A stretch of DNA of 43,135 bases from contig DAOTVZ010000282.1 in the NCBI GenBank assembly GCA_034436045.1, forward strand, positions 1 through 43,135. The letters run 5' to 3'. Shown here in pieces: positions 24,383 to 33,176 of the stretch. The translations under genes and the position numbers were made by a program. Below the pieces are notes generated by a model. The model was not told the origin of the DNA. It made no database searches and saw nothing but the letters and a program-made list of their open reading frames with translations. Origin of the DNA: H111-94 sp034436045. GTDB lineage: Bacteria > Chloroflexota > Ktedonobacteria > Ktedonobacterales > Ktedonobacteraceae. Numbering within the stretch: the first letter of the stretch is position 1; every line of letters starts with the position of its first letter.

Positions 24383-27300
24383 ATGAGCAATTTTCTTGAA
24401 GCCCTTGCCCGGCGCGTCTTAATCTATGATGGCGCAATGGGAACGAATATCCAACGCTACCAGTTGACCGCCGAGGACTATGGAGGGCAGACAACTGAAG
24501 GCTGTAACGAATATCTTGTCCTGACCAAACCCCGCGTCATTGAAGAGATCCACACTGGCTTCCTCGAGGTCGGTTGCGATGTGCTGGAAACCGACTCTTT
24601 TACCGCCAGCCGCCTCAAACTCGATGAATACGGCCTCGGCGCGCGCACCCATGAGATCAATCTGAACGCCGCGCGTCTCGCACGCCGCCTGGCTGATCGC
24701 TACAGCACGCCGGAGCAGCCCCGCTTCGTTGCCGGGTCGATAGGGCCAACTGGCATGTTGCCCTCTTCCGATGATCCGACGCTCAGCAAGATCACCTATC
24801 AGCAATTGGCAGAAATATTTCACGAGCAGGCCGCCGCATTGCTGGAAGGTGGTGTTGACGTCATACTAATTGAAACCAGCCAGGATATGCTGGAGGTCAA
24901 GGCAGCAATCACCGGTGCGCGCCGCGCCATGCAGCAGGTGGGGCGCATTGTACCGATTCAGGCTCAGGTTTCACTTGACACCAGCGGGCGCATGCTGCTC
25001 GGCACAGACATCGCCGCCGTTATGACCACGCTGGTCGCTTTGCGCGTTGATGTCGTCGGCCTTAACTGTTCCACCGGCCCGGAATATATGCGCGAGCCAG
25101 TACGCTTCCTGGCGGAAAACTGCCCACTGCCCATCTCAACTATTCCCAATGCTGGTATCCCGCTCAATGTCAACGGGCAGGCAGTCTATCCGATGGAGCC
25201 AGAGCCGATGGCGGCAGCGCTACGCGAATTTATCACCGAGTTCGGTGTCAACATCATTGGCGGCTGCTGCGGCAGTTCACATGAACATCTGCGCGCCATC
25301 GTTAAAGCCTGCCGCGAGGCCCCACGACGCGCTCGTCCTATCGCCGATAACAATATTCTCAATAAAGATTTCAGGAGCTTCACACCCTCCTTCGTCTCCA
25401 GTGGCATTCGCGCCGTCGCCATGCAGCAAGACCCGCCCCCCTTGCTGGTCGGCGAGCGTGTCAACGCTCAGGGCAGTCGCAAGGCCAAACAAGCCTTACT
25501 GAAGGATGATTACGACACTATTCTCGCCATTGGCCGTGAGCAGGTCGAGGGCGGCGCGCATGTGCTGGATGTGCAGGTGGCATTGACCGAACGCACCGAT
25601 GAGCCAGAACAGATGGCGAGGACTGTCAAAAAGCTCTCAATGGGGATCGAGGCTCCCCTGGTGATTGACTCGACTGAGGCCAGCGTCATCAAGTCAGCCC
25701 TGGAAATCTATCCTGGGCGCGCTATCATTAACTCAATCAATATGGAGACAGGCCGCCAGCGCATCGAAAACGTGCTGCCACTGGCACTCGAACACGGAGC
25801 AGCAGTAGTTGCGCTGACCATCGATGAGATCGGTATGGCCAAGACGACCGAGCGTAAGGTGCAGATCGCGCACGTCATCTACGATATTTGCGTCAATGAA
25901 TATGGATTGCCCCCCAACGCGCTGATCTTTGACCCGCTCACTTTTCCCGTCACTACTGGCCAGGAAGAGCTACAAACAGCCGCTATTGAGACGCTCAACG
26001 CTCTGACGCAGATCAAAGCAGAGATGCCCGGTGTCATGACCCTTCTCGGTGTCAGCAACGTCTCATTCGGACTGAAACCGCACGCGCGCGCCATCCTCAA
26101 TAGCGTCTTCCTCTATCATGCTGTGAAAGCGGGCCTGGATATGGCTATTGTCAACCCGACGCATATCACGCCCTATGCCGAGATCGACAGCGAGCAGCGC
26201 CAGCTTGCCGAGGACTTGATCTTCAATCGCTCCGACGCCCTGTCGCACTATATCGCCTACTTTGAAGAACATGGCTCACAGCAGAGCGCGGGCAAAGAGA
26301 AGATCGATCCCACCGAGGGTATGAATACCGCCGAACGCATTCACTGGCAGATTCTCCATCGCCACAAAGAAGGCATTGAGCCATTGATCGATACCCTCAT
26401 TGCAGAGCGTGCTGAAACCATGCAGGTCAAACAGAGTGAGGCCGCCGTCAATATTCTCAATACCGTCCTCTTGCCCGCCATGAAGGATGTAGGCGACCGC
26501 TTCGGAGCCGGAGAACTGATCCTGCCGTTTGTGCTGCAATCGGCGGAGGTGATGAAACGGGCAGTCGCCCACCTGGAACAGTACCTGGAGAAAAAAGAGG
26601 GCTATACAAAGGGGAAAGTGGTGCTGGCAACGGTCTTCGGCGACGTTCACGACATCGGTAAGAATCTGGTCAACACTATCCTGAGCAACAACGGCTATAC
26701 CGTCTATGACCTGGGCAAACAGGTTCCGCTCAATACCATCCTCGATAAAGCCATCGAGGTCAAAGCCGATGCCATCGGTCTTTCTGCCTTGCTGGTCAGC
26801 ACCTCAAAACAGATGCCGCTCTGCGTACAAGAACTCCATAAGCGCGGCCTGAATTTCCCCGTCATCGTCGGTGGGGCCGCCATCAACCGTTCCTACGGGC
26901 GACGCATCCTGTTCGTAGATGGCCCAGAGTCAGAGACACCGACCGCTTATGAGCCGGGCGTCTTCTATGCGCGTGATGCCTTCGAGGGTCTGGAGATTGT
27001 TGATAAACTCACGGCCTCGCCAGAAGAGCGCGCTGTCTACGTCAAACGCATCAAGGAAGAGGCGCTACGCGAACGCCAGAAGAAGACTACACTCCCTATA
27101 CAACATGCAGTGAGTGAACCGGAAGATGAGACACCTTCGGCCAGCATCCAACCAGCACCGACTATTCCTACACCACCATTCTGGGGGCCGCGTGTTATGG
27201 AACGTATCGGATTAGAAGATGTGGCGGCCTGCATGGACTTCAAAACACTCTATCGTCTGCATTGGGGCGGTAAGTCACACGGCGAGGAGTTCGCTCGCCT

Positions 27301-27958
27301 GGTAAAAGAGGAATTTGAGCCACGTCTGGAACGAATGTTGCGAGAGGCACGCCAGCAACGTTACCTGCAACCGAAGGCCATCTACGGCTACTTCCCTTGC
27401 CAGTCTAGCGGCAACTCACTGATTGTCTATGATTATCAGCAATACCAGCGCAACGGTACATTACGCGAAGTGACGCGCTTCCACTGTCCGCGCCAGCGCG
27501 ACCATGAGCGGCTCTGCCTGACCGACTACTTTGCCTCAGTCAACAGTGACAGGGTGGATGTGGTGGCGTTGCAGATCGTTACGATGGGTACCGCCGCCAG
27601 CGATATGGTGGCCCGCCTGCAACAGATCGGCAACTATTCGGAGGCATACTTCATTCACGGCCTTTCCGTCGAGATGGCTGAAGGGCTGGCCGAGTATATC
27701 AACCGCCATATCCGGCGCGAACTGGGTCTGGACGAGACACGCGGACGACGCTATAGCTGGGGCTATCCTGCCATTCCCGATCTGGAGGATCATGCGCGCC
27801 TCTTCCAGTTGCTACCTGCACCGGAGACGATTGGTGTTGAACTGACGGAAGCTTATCAACTCGTACCAGAACAATCGACGGCAGCGATAGTAGTACATCA
27901 TCCTCAAGCCGTCTACTTTGCAGTACGAGCAGTCATGGCTGAGGCAACCCGCACTTAG
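24383..27958 (+). CDS. metH: Cobalamin-dependent methionine synthase
   Basis: MetH transfers the methyl group of 5-methyltetrahydrofolate to homocysteine through cobalamin. All four modules are present in 1191 residues. These are: homocysteine/zinc domain (about 1-300; LNCSTGP and GGCCGSS supply zinc Cys residues); pterin-binding domain (about 355-610; GERVNAQGSRK, IINSI); cobalamin cap and B12-binding domain (DVHDIGKN near residue 753, His as the lower ligand); and the SAM-dependent reactivation domain (RRYSWGYPAIPDLE near 1121). An acidic-proline linker (EPEDETPSASIQPAPTIPTP) separates the last two. AGGGG precedes the ATG. Only about 50 nt lie upstream, so a SAM or cobalamin riboswitch is excluded there. 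Confidence 0.97.
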   Translation: MSNFLEALARRVLIYDGAMGTNIQRYQLTAEDYGGQTTEGCNEYLVLTKPRVIEEIHTGFLEVGCDVLETDSFTASRLKLDEYGLGARTHEINLNAARLARRLADRYSTPEQPRFVAGSIGPTGMLPSSDDPTLSKITYQQLAEIFHEQAAALLEGGVDVILIETSQDMLEVKAAITGARRAMQQVGRIVPIQAQVSLDTSGRMLLGTDIAAVMTTLVALRVDVVGLNCSTGPEYMREPVRFLAENCPLPISTIPNAGIPLNVNGQAVYPMEPEPMAAALREFITEFGVNIIGGCCGSSHEHLRAIVKACREAPRRARPIADNNILNKDFRSFTPSFVSSGIRAVAMQQDPPPLLVGERVNAQGSRKAKQALLKDDYDTILAIGREQVEGGAHVLDVQVALTERTDEPEQMARTVKKLSMGIEAPLVIDSTEASVIKSALEIYPGRAIINSINMETGRQRIENVLPLALEHGAAVVALTIDEIGMAKTTERKVQIAHVIYDICVNEYGLPPNALIFDPLTFPVTTGQEELQTAAIETLNALTQIKAEMPGVMTLLGVSNVSFGLKPHARAILNSVFLYHAVKAGLDMAIVNPTHITPYAEIDSEQRQLAEDLIFNRSDALSHYIAYFEEHGSQQSAGKEKIDPTEGMNTAERIHWQILHRHKEGIEPLIDTLIAERAETMQVKQSEAAVNILNTVLLPAMKDVGDRFGAGELILPFVLQSAEVMKRAVAHLEQYLEKKEGYTKGKVVLATVFGDVHDIGKNLVNTILSNNGYTVYDLGKQVPLNTILDKAIEVKADAIGLSALLVSTSKQMPLCVQELHKRGLNFPVIVGGAAINRSYGRRILFVDGPESETPTAYEPGVFYARDAFEGLEIVDKLTASPEERAVYVKRIKEEALRERQKKTTLPIQHAVSEPEDETPSASIQPAPTIPTPPFWGPRVMERIGLEDVAACMDFKTLYRLHWGGKSHGEEFARLVKEEFEPRLERMLREARQQRYLQPKAIYGYFPCQSSGNSLIVYDYQQYQRNGTLREVTRFHCPRQRDHERLCLTDYFASVNSDRVDVVALQIVTMGTAASDMVARLQQIGNYSEAYFIHGLSVEMAEGLAEYINRHIRRELGLDETRGRRYSWGYPAIPDLEDHARLFQLLPAPETIGVELTEAYQLVPEQSTAAIVVHHPQAVYFAVRAVMAEATRT

Positions 27959-28017
27959 CCGACACTGGACTGGATATCTAGCTCTTCCGCAAGCACACAA
28001 AAGAAAAGTGAGAGAGT

Positions 28018-28046
28018 GCGCCCACGGTGGAGTCTGCCTTGGGCGC
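28018..28046 (+). terminator. Hairpin downstream of metH
   Basis: GCGCCCA (28018-28024) and TGGGCGC (28040-28046) form a perfect 7-bp GC-rich stem with a 15-nt loop, 60 nt after the metH stop. No T-run follows, so this is a possible rather than clear terminator. Confidence 0.4.
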
Positions 28047-28064
28047 TAGTTGTTGCCTTTTGCC

Positions 28065-28307
28065 TCACCTGCCACCCTGTCCAGAGGGAGGCTCTACAAC
28101 AATGGGAGGAATGGTAGAGCCTGAGCCGGGACTGGATTCAGAGTCGGAGCCAGAGCCGGAATTAGAGGACCCGGAGTCGGAACCGGAGTCAGAACTAGAA
28201 GACCCGGAGTCAGGTTTAGCAGGCTGAGCTAGTGGGTCTGATAGATAAGAGTGACGAAACACGTTACCTTTGATGTGGCAGGTTTGCAAGATCATAGCCA
28301 CGTTCAT
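28065..28307 (-). CDS. Low-complexity Ser/Asp/Gly small ORF, doubtful
   Basis: An 80-residue minus-strand frame reads a short N-terminal part (MILQTCHIKGNVFRHSYLSD) and then Ser-Asp-Gly-rich repeats ending in PPIVVEPPSGQGGR. The repeats come from degenerate repeats of a GACCCGGAGTC-like unit at about 28120-28220. The opposite strand is also open as a Glu/Pro repeat (28027-28227). There is a weak GCGAGGGC before the ATG. I recognise no family, and only comparison with relatives can decide which strand, if any, is coding. Confidence 0.25.
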   Translation of the reverse strand: MNVAMILQTCHIKGNVFRHSYLSDPLAQPAKPDSGSSSSDSGSDSGSSNSGSGSDSESSPGSGSTIPPIVVEPPSGQGGR

Positions 28308-28309
28308 GC

Positions 28310-28655
28310 CCTCGCTCTCTAATCCATTACAGCATGGATTATGCTACTTCATTGATAGCAGCAATTGGTAAAATCTGTCTATAGATTATTGTACAATTAC
28401 CCTATCACTGATTTAGACGGCCTGACATAACAAATCTCTAACATCTTCATTAAAGAAATTTTACACTAAAAAATGTTATGCTTCTATTGAAAATTGTCTA
28501 TATCCACACATTTGTTTCACAAACAATGTGATGATACTGTAAAAGGTTATGTGAAGGAACGAGCAGCCTGCAATAACAATGGGTATTTTACCCGTTTTTG
28601 ATAGTGCGTAGATGTCTTGCCGACATCCTGCCTACTGGTTTTTGCTTGCAGGATA
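28310..28655. other. AT-rich intergenic region
   Basis: No gene is supported here. The only structure I see is a weak hairpin TTGTTT-cac-AAACAA near 28510-28527 and the short terminator-like stem at 28581-28599. Base composition is clearly more AT-rich than the flanking metH and cysS. Confidence 0.5.
28581..28599 (+). terminator. Weak terminator-like hairpin
   Basis: GGGTA-ttt-TACCC (28581-28593) is followed by gTTTTT. The stem is only 5 bp. It could stop read-through toward the cysS promoter. Confidence 0.35.
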
Positions 28656-28664
28656 TGCTATACT
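28656..28664 (+). promoter_or_regulatory. Extended -10 promoter upstream of cysS
   Basis: TGCTATACT (TATACT at 28659-28664 with upstream TG) is a strong extended -10. It implies a cysS leader of about 275 nt, which contains the hairpins listed next. Confidence 0.5.
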
Positions 28665-28744
28665 GGGACAAAATTCTGAGAGCAGAAAGATCAGGCAAGG
28701 TTGGAGAAAATAGTGAAGTATCCGATGCACAACTGCACCTGTCT

Positions 28745-28849
28745 CTACGTCCACGAAGGCCATTCATCTCGCTCAGCGCTTCGTGGACGTAGGAACGTGT
28801 GAATATGTGCTTCACATTGCTCTAGCAAACCTTTTTTTCCCTCACACGC
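28745..28849 (+). promoter_or_regulatory. Hairpins in the cysS leader
   Basis: A perfect 14-bp stem pairs CTACGTCCACGAAG (28745-28758) with CTTCGTGGACGTAG (28779-28792). Downstream, a CGTGTGA segment near 28796 can pair either with a nearby TTCACA or with TCACACG near 28840, the two options being mutually exclusive and lying around a seven-T run. That resembles an attenuator. The T-box sequence GGTGG is absent, so this is not a standard T-box. Confidence 0.4.
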
Positions 28850-28944
28850 TTCCACTGTCTGAGCGGCTACCTCACATTTAGCCACCCAATAACGGCTAAC
28901 AATGATCCAGACAAACATCTTGTGAAGAGAAGGATAGATAGCTT

Positions 28945-30429
28945 ATGGTGACAAATACTCACGAGCCGATTTACCTGTACAATACATTAACACGCAATAA
29001 AGAATTGTTTGTGCCGTTGAACCCGCCAAGAGTCAATATCTACTCCTGCGGCCCAACGGTCTACAAAGATATTCACATCGGCAATTTCCGCACCTTCGTC
29101 ATGACCGACTGGCTGCGCCGCATGTTGGAGTATAACGGATATGATGTGTTCCTGGTGCGCAATATCACCGACGTGGGCCATCTGCAAAATGATATCGAAG
29201 AGAGTGGCGAAGACAAACTGGAACACGAGGCCCGCACTACCGGTCGTTCCGCTCGCGCAATAGCTGAATATTATACACAGCAGTATATGCGCGACTCCGA
29301 GGAATTGAACATCCTACCGCCGCACCTCAGTCCAAAGGCCACCGATCACATTCCAGAGATGATTGCCATGACGCAGAGGCTCATCGAACGCGGGCTGGCC
29401 TACGTCCATGATGGGAACGTTTACTACGATGTCAGTCGCTTCCCTAAATATGGCATTCTCTCCGGCAACACTGTTGAAAATTTGCGCGCGGGCGGGCACG
29501 GGCGGCAACAGATGGAAACCGCACCCGATAAGGACGCTCCCGAAGACTTCGCACTCTGGAAACATGGTGGGCCAGAACGGCAGATGAACTGGCCCAGCCC
29601 CTGGGGTATTGGCTTCCCCGGCTGGCATATCGAATGCTCTGCCATGTCCATGAAATATCTGGGCGAGCAGTTCGACATCCATACCGGCGGCATCGATCTC
29701 GCCTTTCCACATCACGAAGACGAGATCGCCCAGAGCGAAGGTGTGACCGGCAAACCCCCGGTGCGCTACTGGGTACATGGCGAATTCCTCGTCATTGGTC
29801 ATCGTAAGATGAAAGTCGGCAACGAAGACACGACCGACGGGGAAGACGAGGATCAGAACATCAAAATGTCGCGCTCTAAGGGTAACGTCATCCTGGTCAG
29901 CACGCTCAAAGAGTGGGGTATTGACCCGATGGCCTATCGCTACCTGCTGCTCACCGCACATTATCGCTCCAAACTCAACTTTACTGATGAGTCCATCACC
30001 GCCGCGCAGAATGGTCTGAGGAATCTGCGCGAAGACCTCGCAGAGATGCCGCGTATTGACCCGACCACTCCGCACGAGTGGTCACCGGCAGCAGAGCGCA
30101 TGCGAGAGGAGTTTATCCGCGCCATTAACGACGACCTGGAGCTACCGACCGCTCTTAGCATCACACGCGAAGCGGCACGCAGCAGCAAAATCGCCCCGGA
30201 AGAGCGACGCCGACTCGTGCTTGACTTTGATCGCGTACTTGGGCTACGATTAGAAGCAGTTGAGGCAAAAGCACCGCGCGTCATCAGCGACGAGGTGCGC
30301 GCCCTGGTACGACAACGCGACGAAGCCCGCGCCGCTCGTGACTGGAAGCGCTCAGACCAGCTACGCGAACAACTTAAGGCAATGGGCTTTGAGGTGCGCG
30401 ATACACCAAGGGGCACAGAGCTAGTATAA
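28945..30429 (+). CDS. cysS: Cysteinyl-tRNA synthetase
   Basis: CysRS charges tRNA(Cys). The 494-residue protein has YSCGPTVY with the first zinc Cys (Cys35), HIGN at 44-47 (HIGH motif), GWHIECSAM with the second zinc Cys, HTGGIDLAFPHHEDEIAQSE, and KMSRSKGN near residue 308. An unusual acidic insert (about 20 residues, NEDTTDGEDEDQN) precedes KMSRS, where most CysRS read directly from the GFL-type strand to KMSKS. The C-terminal DALR-like helical region is present. GAAGGATAG is a modest ribosome site before the ATG. The acylase gene follows closely, with its start 18 nt after the stop. Confidence 0.96.
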   Translation: MVTNTHEPIYLYNTLTRNKELFVPLNPPRVNIYSCGPTVYKDIHIGNFRTFVMTDWLRRMLEYNGYDVFLVRNITDVGHLQNDIEESGEDKLEHEARTTGRSARAIAEYYTQQYMRDSEELNILPPHLSPKATDHIPEMIAMTQRLIERGLAYVHDGNVYYDVSRFPKYGILSGNTVENLRAGGHGRQQMETAPDKDAPEDFALWKHGGPERQMNWPSPWGIGFPGWHIECSAMSMKYLGEQFDIHTGGIDLAFPHHEDEIAQSEGVTGKPPVRYWVHGEFLVIGHRKMKVGNEDTTDGEDEDQNIKMSRSKGNVILVSTLKEWGIDPMAYRYLLLTAHYRSKLNFTDESITAAQNGLRNLREDLAEMPRIDPTTPHEWSPAAERMREEFIRAINDDLELPTALSITREAARSSKIAPEERRRLVLDFDRVLGLRLEAVEAKAPRVISDEVRALVRQRDEARAARDWKRSDQLREQLKAMGFEVRDTPRGTELV

Positions 30430-30447
30430 ATGTATGGAGGGTACGCC

Positions 30448-32910
30448 ATGACATCGTGGTGGCAAAAGACATTGCTCGCGCTGGCGGGCGTAGCAGGTAT
30501 AGTCGGCATCGGCGGCGGGACTTACTACGCGCTCACACACCGCCCACTGCCACGCCGACGGGGTAAGGTGCGCCTGACGGGGCTACACGAAACGGTCGAG
30601 GTCATCACAGATCGCTATGGCGTGCCGCATATTTACGCGCAGAATGAAGATGACCTCTATTTTGCGCAAGGCTATATCCATGCACAAGAACGACTATGGC
30701 AGATGGATTTCAACCGGCGCATTGGCTCAGGCCGCATCGCGGAGATTATCGGCCCTGTTGCCATCGATGTTGACCGCTTTAGCCGTCGTCTAGGCATGCA
30801 CCGCGCTGCCGCTGCCGAAGTTGAGCGCCTCTCAGCGCATAGTCGGCGCGTGCTTGAGTCTTACAGCCGTGGCATCAATACTTTTATTGAACGCAACAGT
30901 ACACGCCTGCCGCTCGAATTCACGCTCCTGCGCTATCGACCTGCGCCCTGGACGCCTGCCGACTCTATCTTATGGGCCAAGATGATGGGCTGGAACCTGG
31001 GTGGCAATTGGGAGACAGAGGTAATACGCGCCCATCTCATCGCGAAGCTTGGCGTCGAACGCGCTATGCAGTTGGAAGCCGGGTATGACCCACAACACCC
31101 ATTGATTATTCCCCCTGGCGTGGAGTATCAAGGTGTTAACGTCGGCATGCTACAGCAATATGAACAACTGAAACTGCTGAGCGGCTTTGGTCTCCTGGGT
31201 GGTAGCAACAACTGGGTCGTTGATGGCACGAAAAGCGTTACCGGCGCGCCTATCCTCTGCAACGACCCACACTTAGGGCAGGCCGCGCCCTCTATCTGGT
31301 TCGAGTGTCACCTGGTAGCAGGCGACCTGGATGTTATCGGTGCCAGTTTTCCCGGCACACCTGGCATCATTATCGGGCACAATCAGCACATCGCGTGGGG
31401 CGTTACGAACGCCATTTCTGATGTACAGGACCTCTATATTGAGAAGTTTCATCCACAGCACCCACATCTGTACGAATACAAAGGCCAATGGGAGGAGGCC
31501 AGGATTATTCGTGAGGAGATCAGCGTCAAGGGAGCCAAAAGTCCGGTTGTTGAAGAGGTACGGGTCACACGGCACGGCCCCATTCTCACCCATATGCCCG
31601 CGCTCAATCACAACACCGATGATAGTACGACAACCCCTACCGAGTTACCGCTCGCGCTGCGCTGGGTAGGGCTGGAACAGTGCCGCATCATCTCATCAAT
31701 TATCAAATTGAATCGCGCCACCAACTGGCAGGACTTTCTCGAGGCCATGCGTGATTGGGATGTTCCCCCGCAGAACGTCGTCTATGCCGACCGCGAGGGC
31801 AATATCGGCTACATTATGGCCGGAGCCATCCCTGTGCGCGCGCAAGGACAGTCGCTTGTCCCCTCACCCGGCTGGACCGGCGAATACGAGTGGACGGGGC
31901 TGATCCCCTTTGAGGAGTTGCCACAGATTCTCAATCCACCACAGCATTTTATCGTCACCGCAAATAACCGCGTTGTTGATGATAGCTACCCTTACTACAT
32001 CACCAACGAATGGCTCAATGGCTATCGGGCACAGCGCATTCGTGACCTGCTGACTAGTAAAGAGCAGCTTTCGCTGGACGATATGGCAAGCATACAGGCC
32101 GATCAGTACGCAATTCCGGCGCAGGAAATTGTACCTTATATTCTGAGCATTTCGGCCAACACACAGCGCGAGCGCGACGCGCAACATCTCCTGAAGACAT
32201 GGGATTATGTCCTATCACCAGAAAGTAGCGCCGCCGCAATCTACTCCACCTTCCTACGCAAGCTAGAATATATCACCTTTAGCGCACTGATCGATGATGA
32301 AGCTCTGCTCAATCGCTATTTTGGCATCGGCGCTACCATCCTGGCACCCCAAAATGGCTATTCCAGCCGCACCCGACCGCTGCTTATTCGCCTGCTCAAG
32401 AAGCACGATGATCGCTGGTTCAGCAATAGCGCTATCCCCAACGGCCCCACCACCTGGGATGAGGCACTGGGGGCTGCGCTAAGAGCCACCCTGGATGAAC
32501 TTCAGGAAATGCTGGGCGCGGATATGACACGCTGGTGCTATGGCACAATCCATACCATGACCTACGGCCATCCACTCGGCACCGTCCGGCCACTCAACCG
32601 TATCTTCAATCGCGGACCGTTTCCTGTCGGGGGCGATATCGACACAGTGAACATGGGGGCCTCGCTCGCCAATAACCCCGCCGTCGTCGTCACCGTGCCC
32701 TCGTTCCGCCAGATTGTCGATATGGCCGATCTGACACGCTCGCTTGCCGTTCACGCACCCGGTCAATCGGGCCATCCAGCCGACAAGCATTACGACGATC
32801 TCATCCCGCTCTGGCGCACCGTCAAGTACCACCCAATGCTCTTTGAGCGAAGCTCCATTGAGAAACAGGCCGAAGCTATCCTGACACTGCGCCCCGGCAC
32901 GGCAAATTGA
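30448..32910 (+). CDS. Penicillin acylase family Ntn-hydrolase
   Basis: This 820-residue protein is a precursor of the penicillin/acyl-homoserine-lactone acylase family, which cleave amide bonds after autocatalytic maturation. An N-terminal hydrophobic helix (TLLALAGVAGIVGIGGGTYY) exports or anchors it. The alpha-chain segment DRYGVPHIYAQNEDDLYFAQGY follows. The nucleophile Ser in LLGGSNNWVV (about Ser253) would become the N-terminus of the beta chain. GHNQHIAWGVTNA and VTANNRVVD are further family motifs. ATG 30430 is in frame, but GGAGG lies 7 nt before ATG 30448. It is in one operon with cysS and ends at a good terminator. The substrate is unknown; quorum-signal or beta-lactam amides are possibilities from the family. 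Confidence 0.92.
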   Translation: MTSWWQKTLLALAGVAGIVGIGGGTYYALTHRPLPRRRGKVRLTGLHETVEVITDRYGVPHIYAQNEDDLYFAQGYIHAQERLWQMDFNRRIGSGRIAEIIGPVAIDVDRFSRRLGMHRAAAAEVERLSAHSRRVLESYSRGINTFIERNSTRLPLEFTLLRYRPAPWTPADSILWAKMMGWNLGGNWETEVIRAHLIAKLGVERAMQLEAGYDPQHPLIIPPGVEYQGVNVGMLQQYEQLKLLSGFGLLGGSNNWVVDGTKSVTGAPILCNDPHLGQAAPSIWFECHLVAGDLDVIGASFPGTPGIIIGHNQHIAWGVTNAISDVQDLYIEKFHPQHPHLYEYKGQWEEARIIREEISVKGAKSPVVEEVRVTRHGPILTHMPALNHNTDDSTTTPTELPLALRWVGLEQCRIISSIIKLNRATNWQDFLEAMRDWDVPPQNVVYADREGNIGYIMAGAIPVRAQGQSLVPSPGWTGEYEWTGLIPFEELPQILNPPQHFIVTANNRVVDDSYPYYITNEWLNGYRAQRIRDLLTSKEQLSLDDMASIQADQYAIPAQEIVPYILSISANTQRERDAQHLLKTWDYVLSPESSAAAIYSTFLRKLEYITFSALIDDEALLNRYFGIGATILAPQNGYSSRTRPLLIRLLKKHDDRWFSNSAIPNGPTTWDEALGAALRATLDELQEMLGADMTRWCYGTIHTMTYGHPLGTVRPLNRIFNRGPFPVGGDIDTVNMGASLANNPAVVVTVPSFRQIVDMADLTRSLAVHAPGQSGHPADKHYDDLIPLWRTVKYHPMLFERSSIEKQAEAILTLRPGTAN

Positions 32911-33010
32911 CTGAGAAATTTTACATATCCCTGAGAATTTTTTGATATTTAGATAGTATACTTCTATTACGTAAGCGGTAAGGTGTGTCACAGGCTTTAC
33001 CGTCTTGCAC

Positions 33011-33068
33011 AGGTGGATGGTGTGTGCGAACAGGCCTAATTCGTACACACTCCACACCTTCTTTTTTT
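33011..33068 (+). terminator. Intrinsic terminator after the acylase gene
   Basis: The central stem pairs GTGTGTGCGAA (33020-33030) with TTCGTACACAC (33040-33050), with one G-T wobble. AGGTG and GGA upstream can extend it with TCC and CACCT, and it is followed by TTCTTTTTTTCT. This is a well-formed rho-independent terminator. Confidence 0.8.
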
Positions 33069-33085
33069 CTCCACGCATTAGATTA

Positions 33086-33114
33086 ATGACATCTTAACGT
33101 ATCCATGCTATATA
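33086..33114 (+). promoter_or_regulatory. Promoter of the DoxX-Rieske gene
   Basis: ATGACA (33086-33091) is followed after 17 bp by TATATA (33109-33114), which also has an upstream TGC (extended -10). It lies right after the preceding terminator and about 55 nt before the start codon. Confidence 0.6.
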
Positions 33115-33176
33115 TTTCAGGGAAGTATTGATCACCTTTTAGCTTAGCAAGCACACCATATGGCTTTGGAGAAAAC

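Noticed and set aside
28656..28944. T-box leader for cysS
   Set aside because: The conserved GGTGG-containing T-box sequence and a Cys specifier arrangement are not visible.
29314..30075. 253-codon minus-strand frame opposite cysS
   Set aside because: It is a long shadow of cysS codons, with no family match and no ribosome site.
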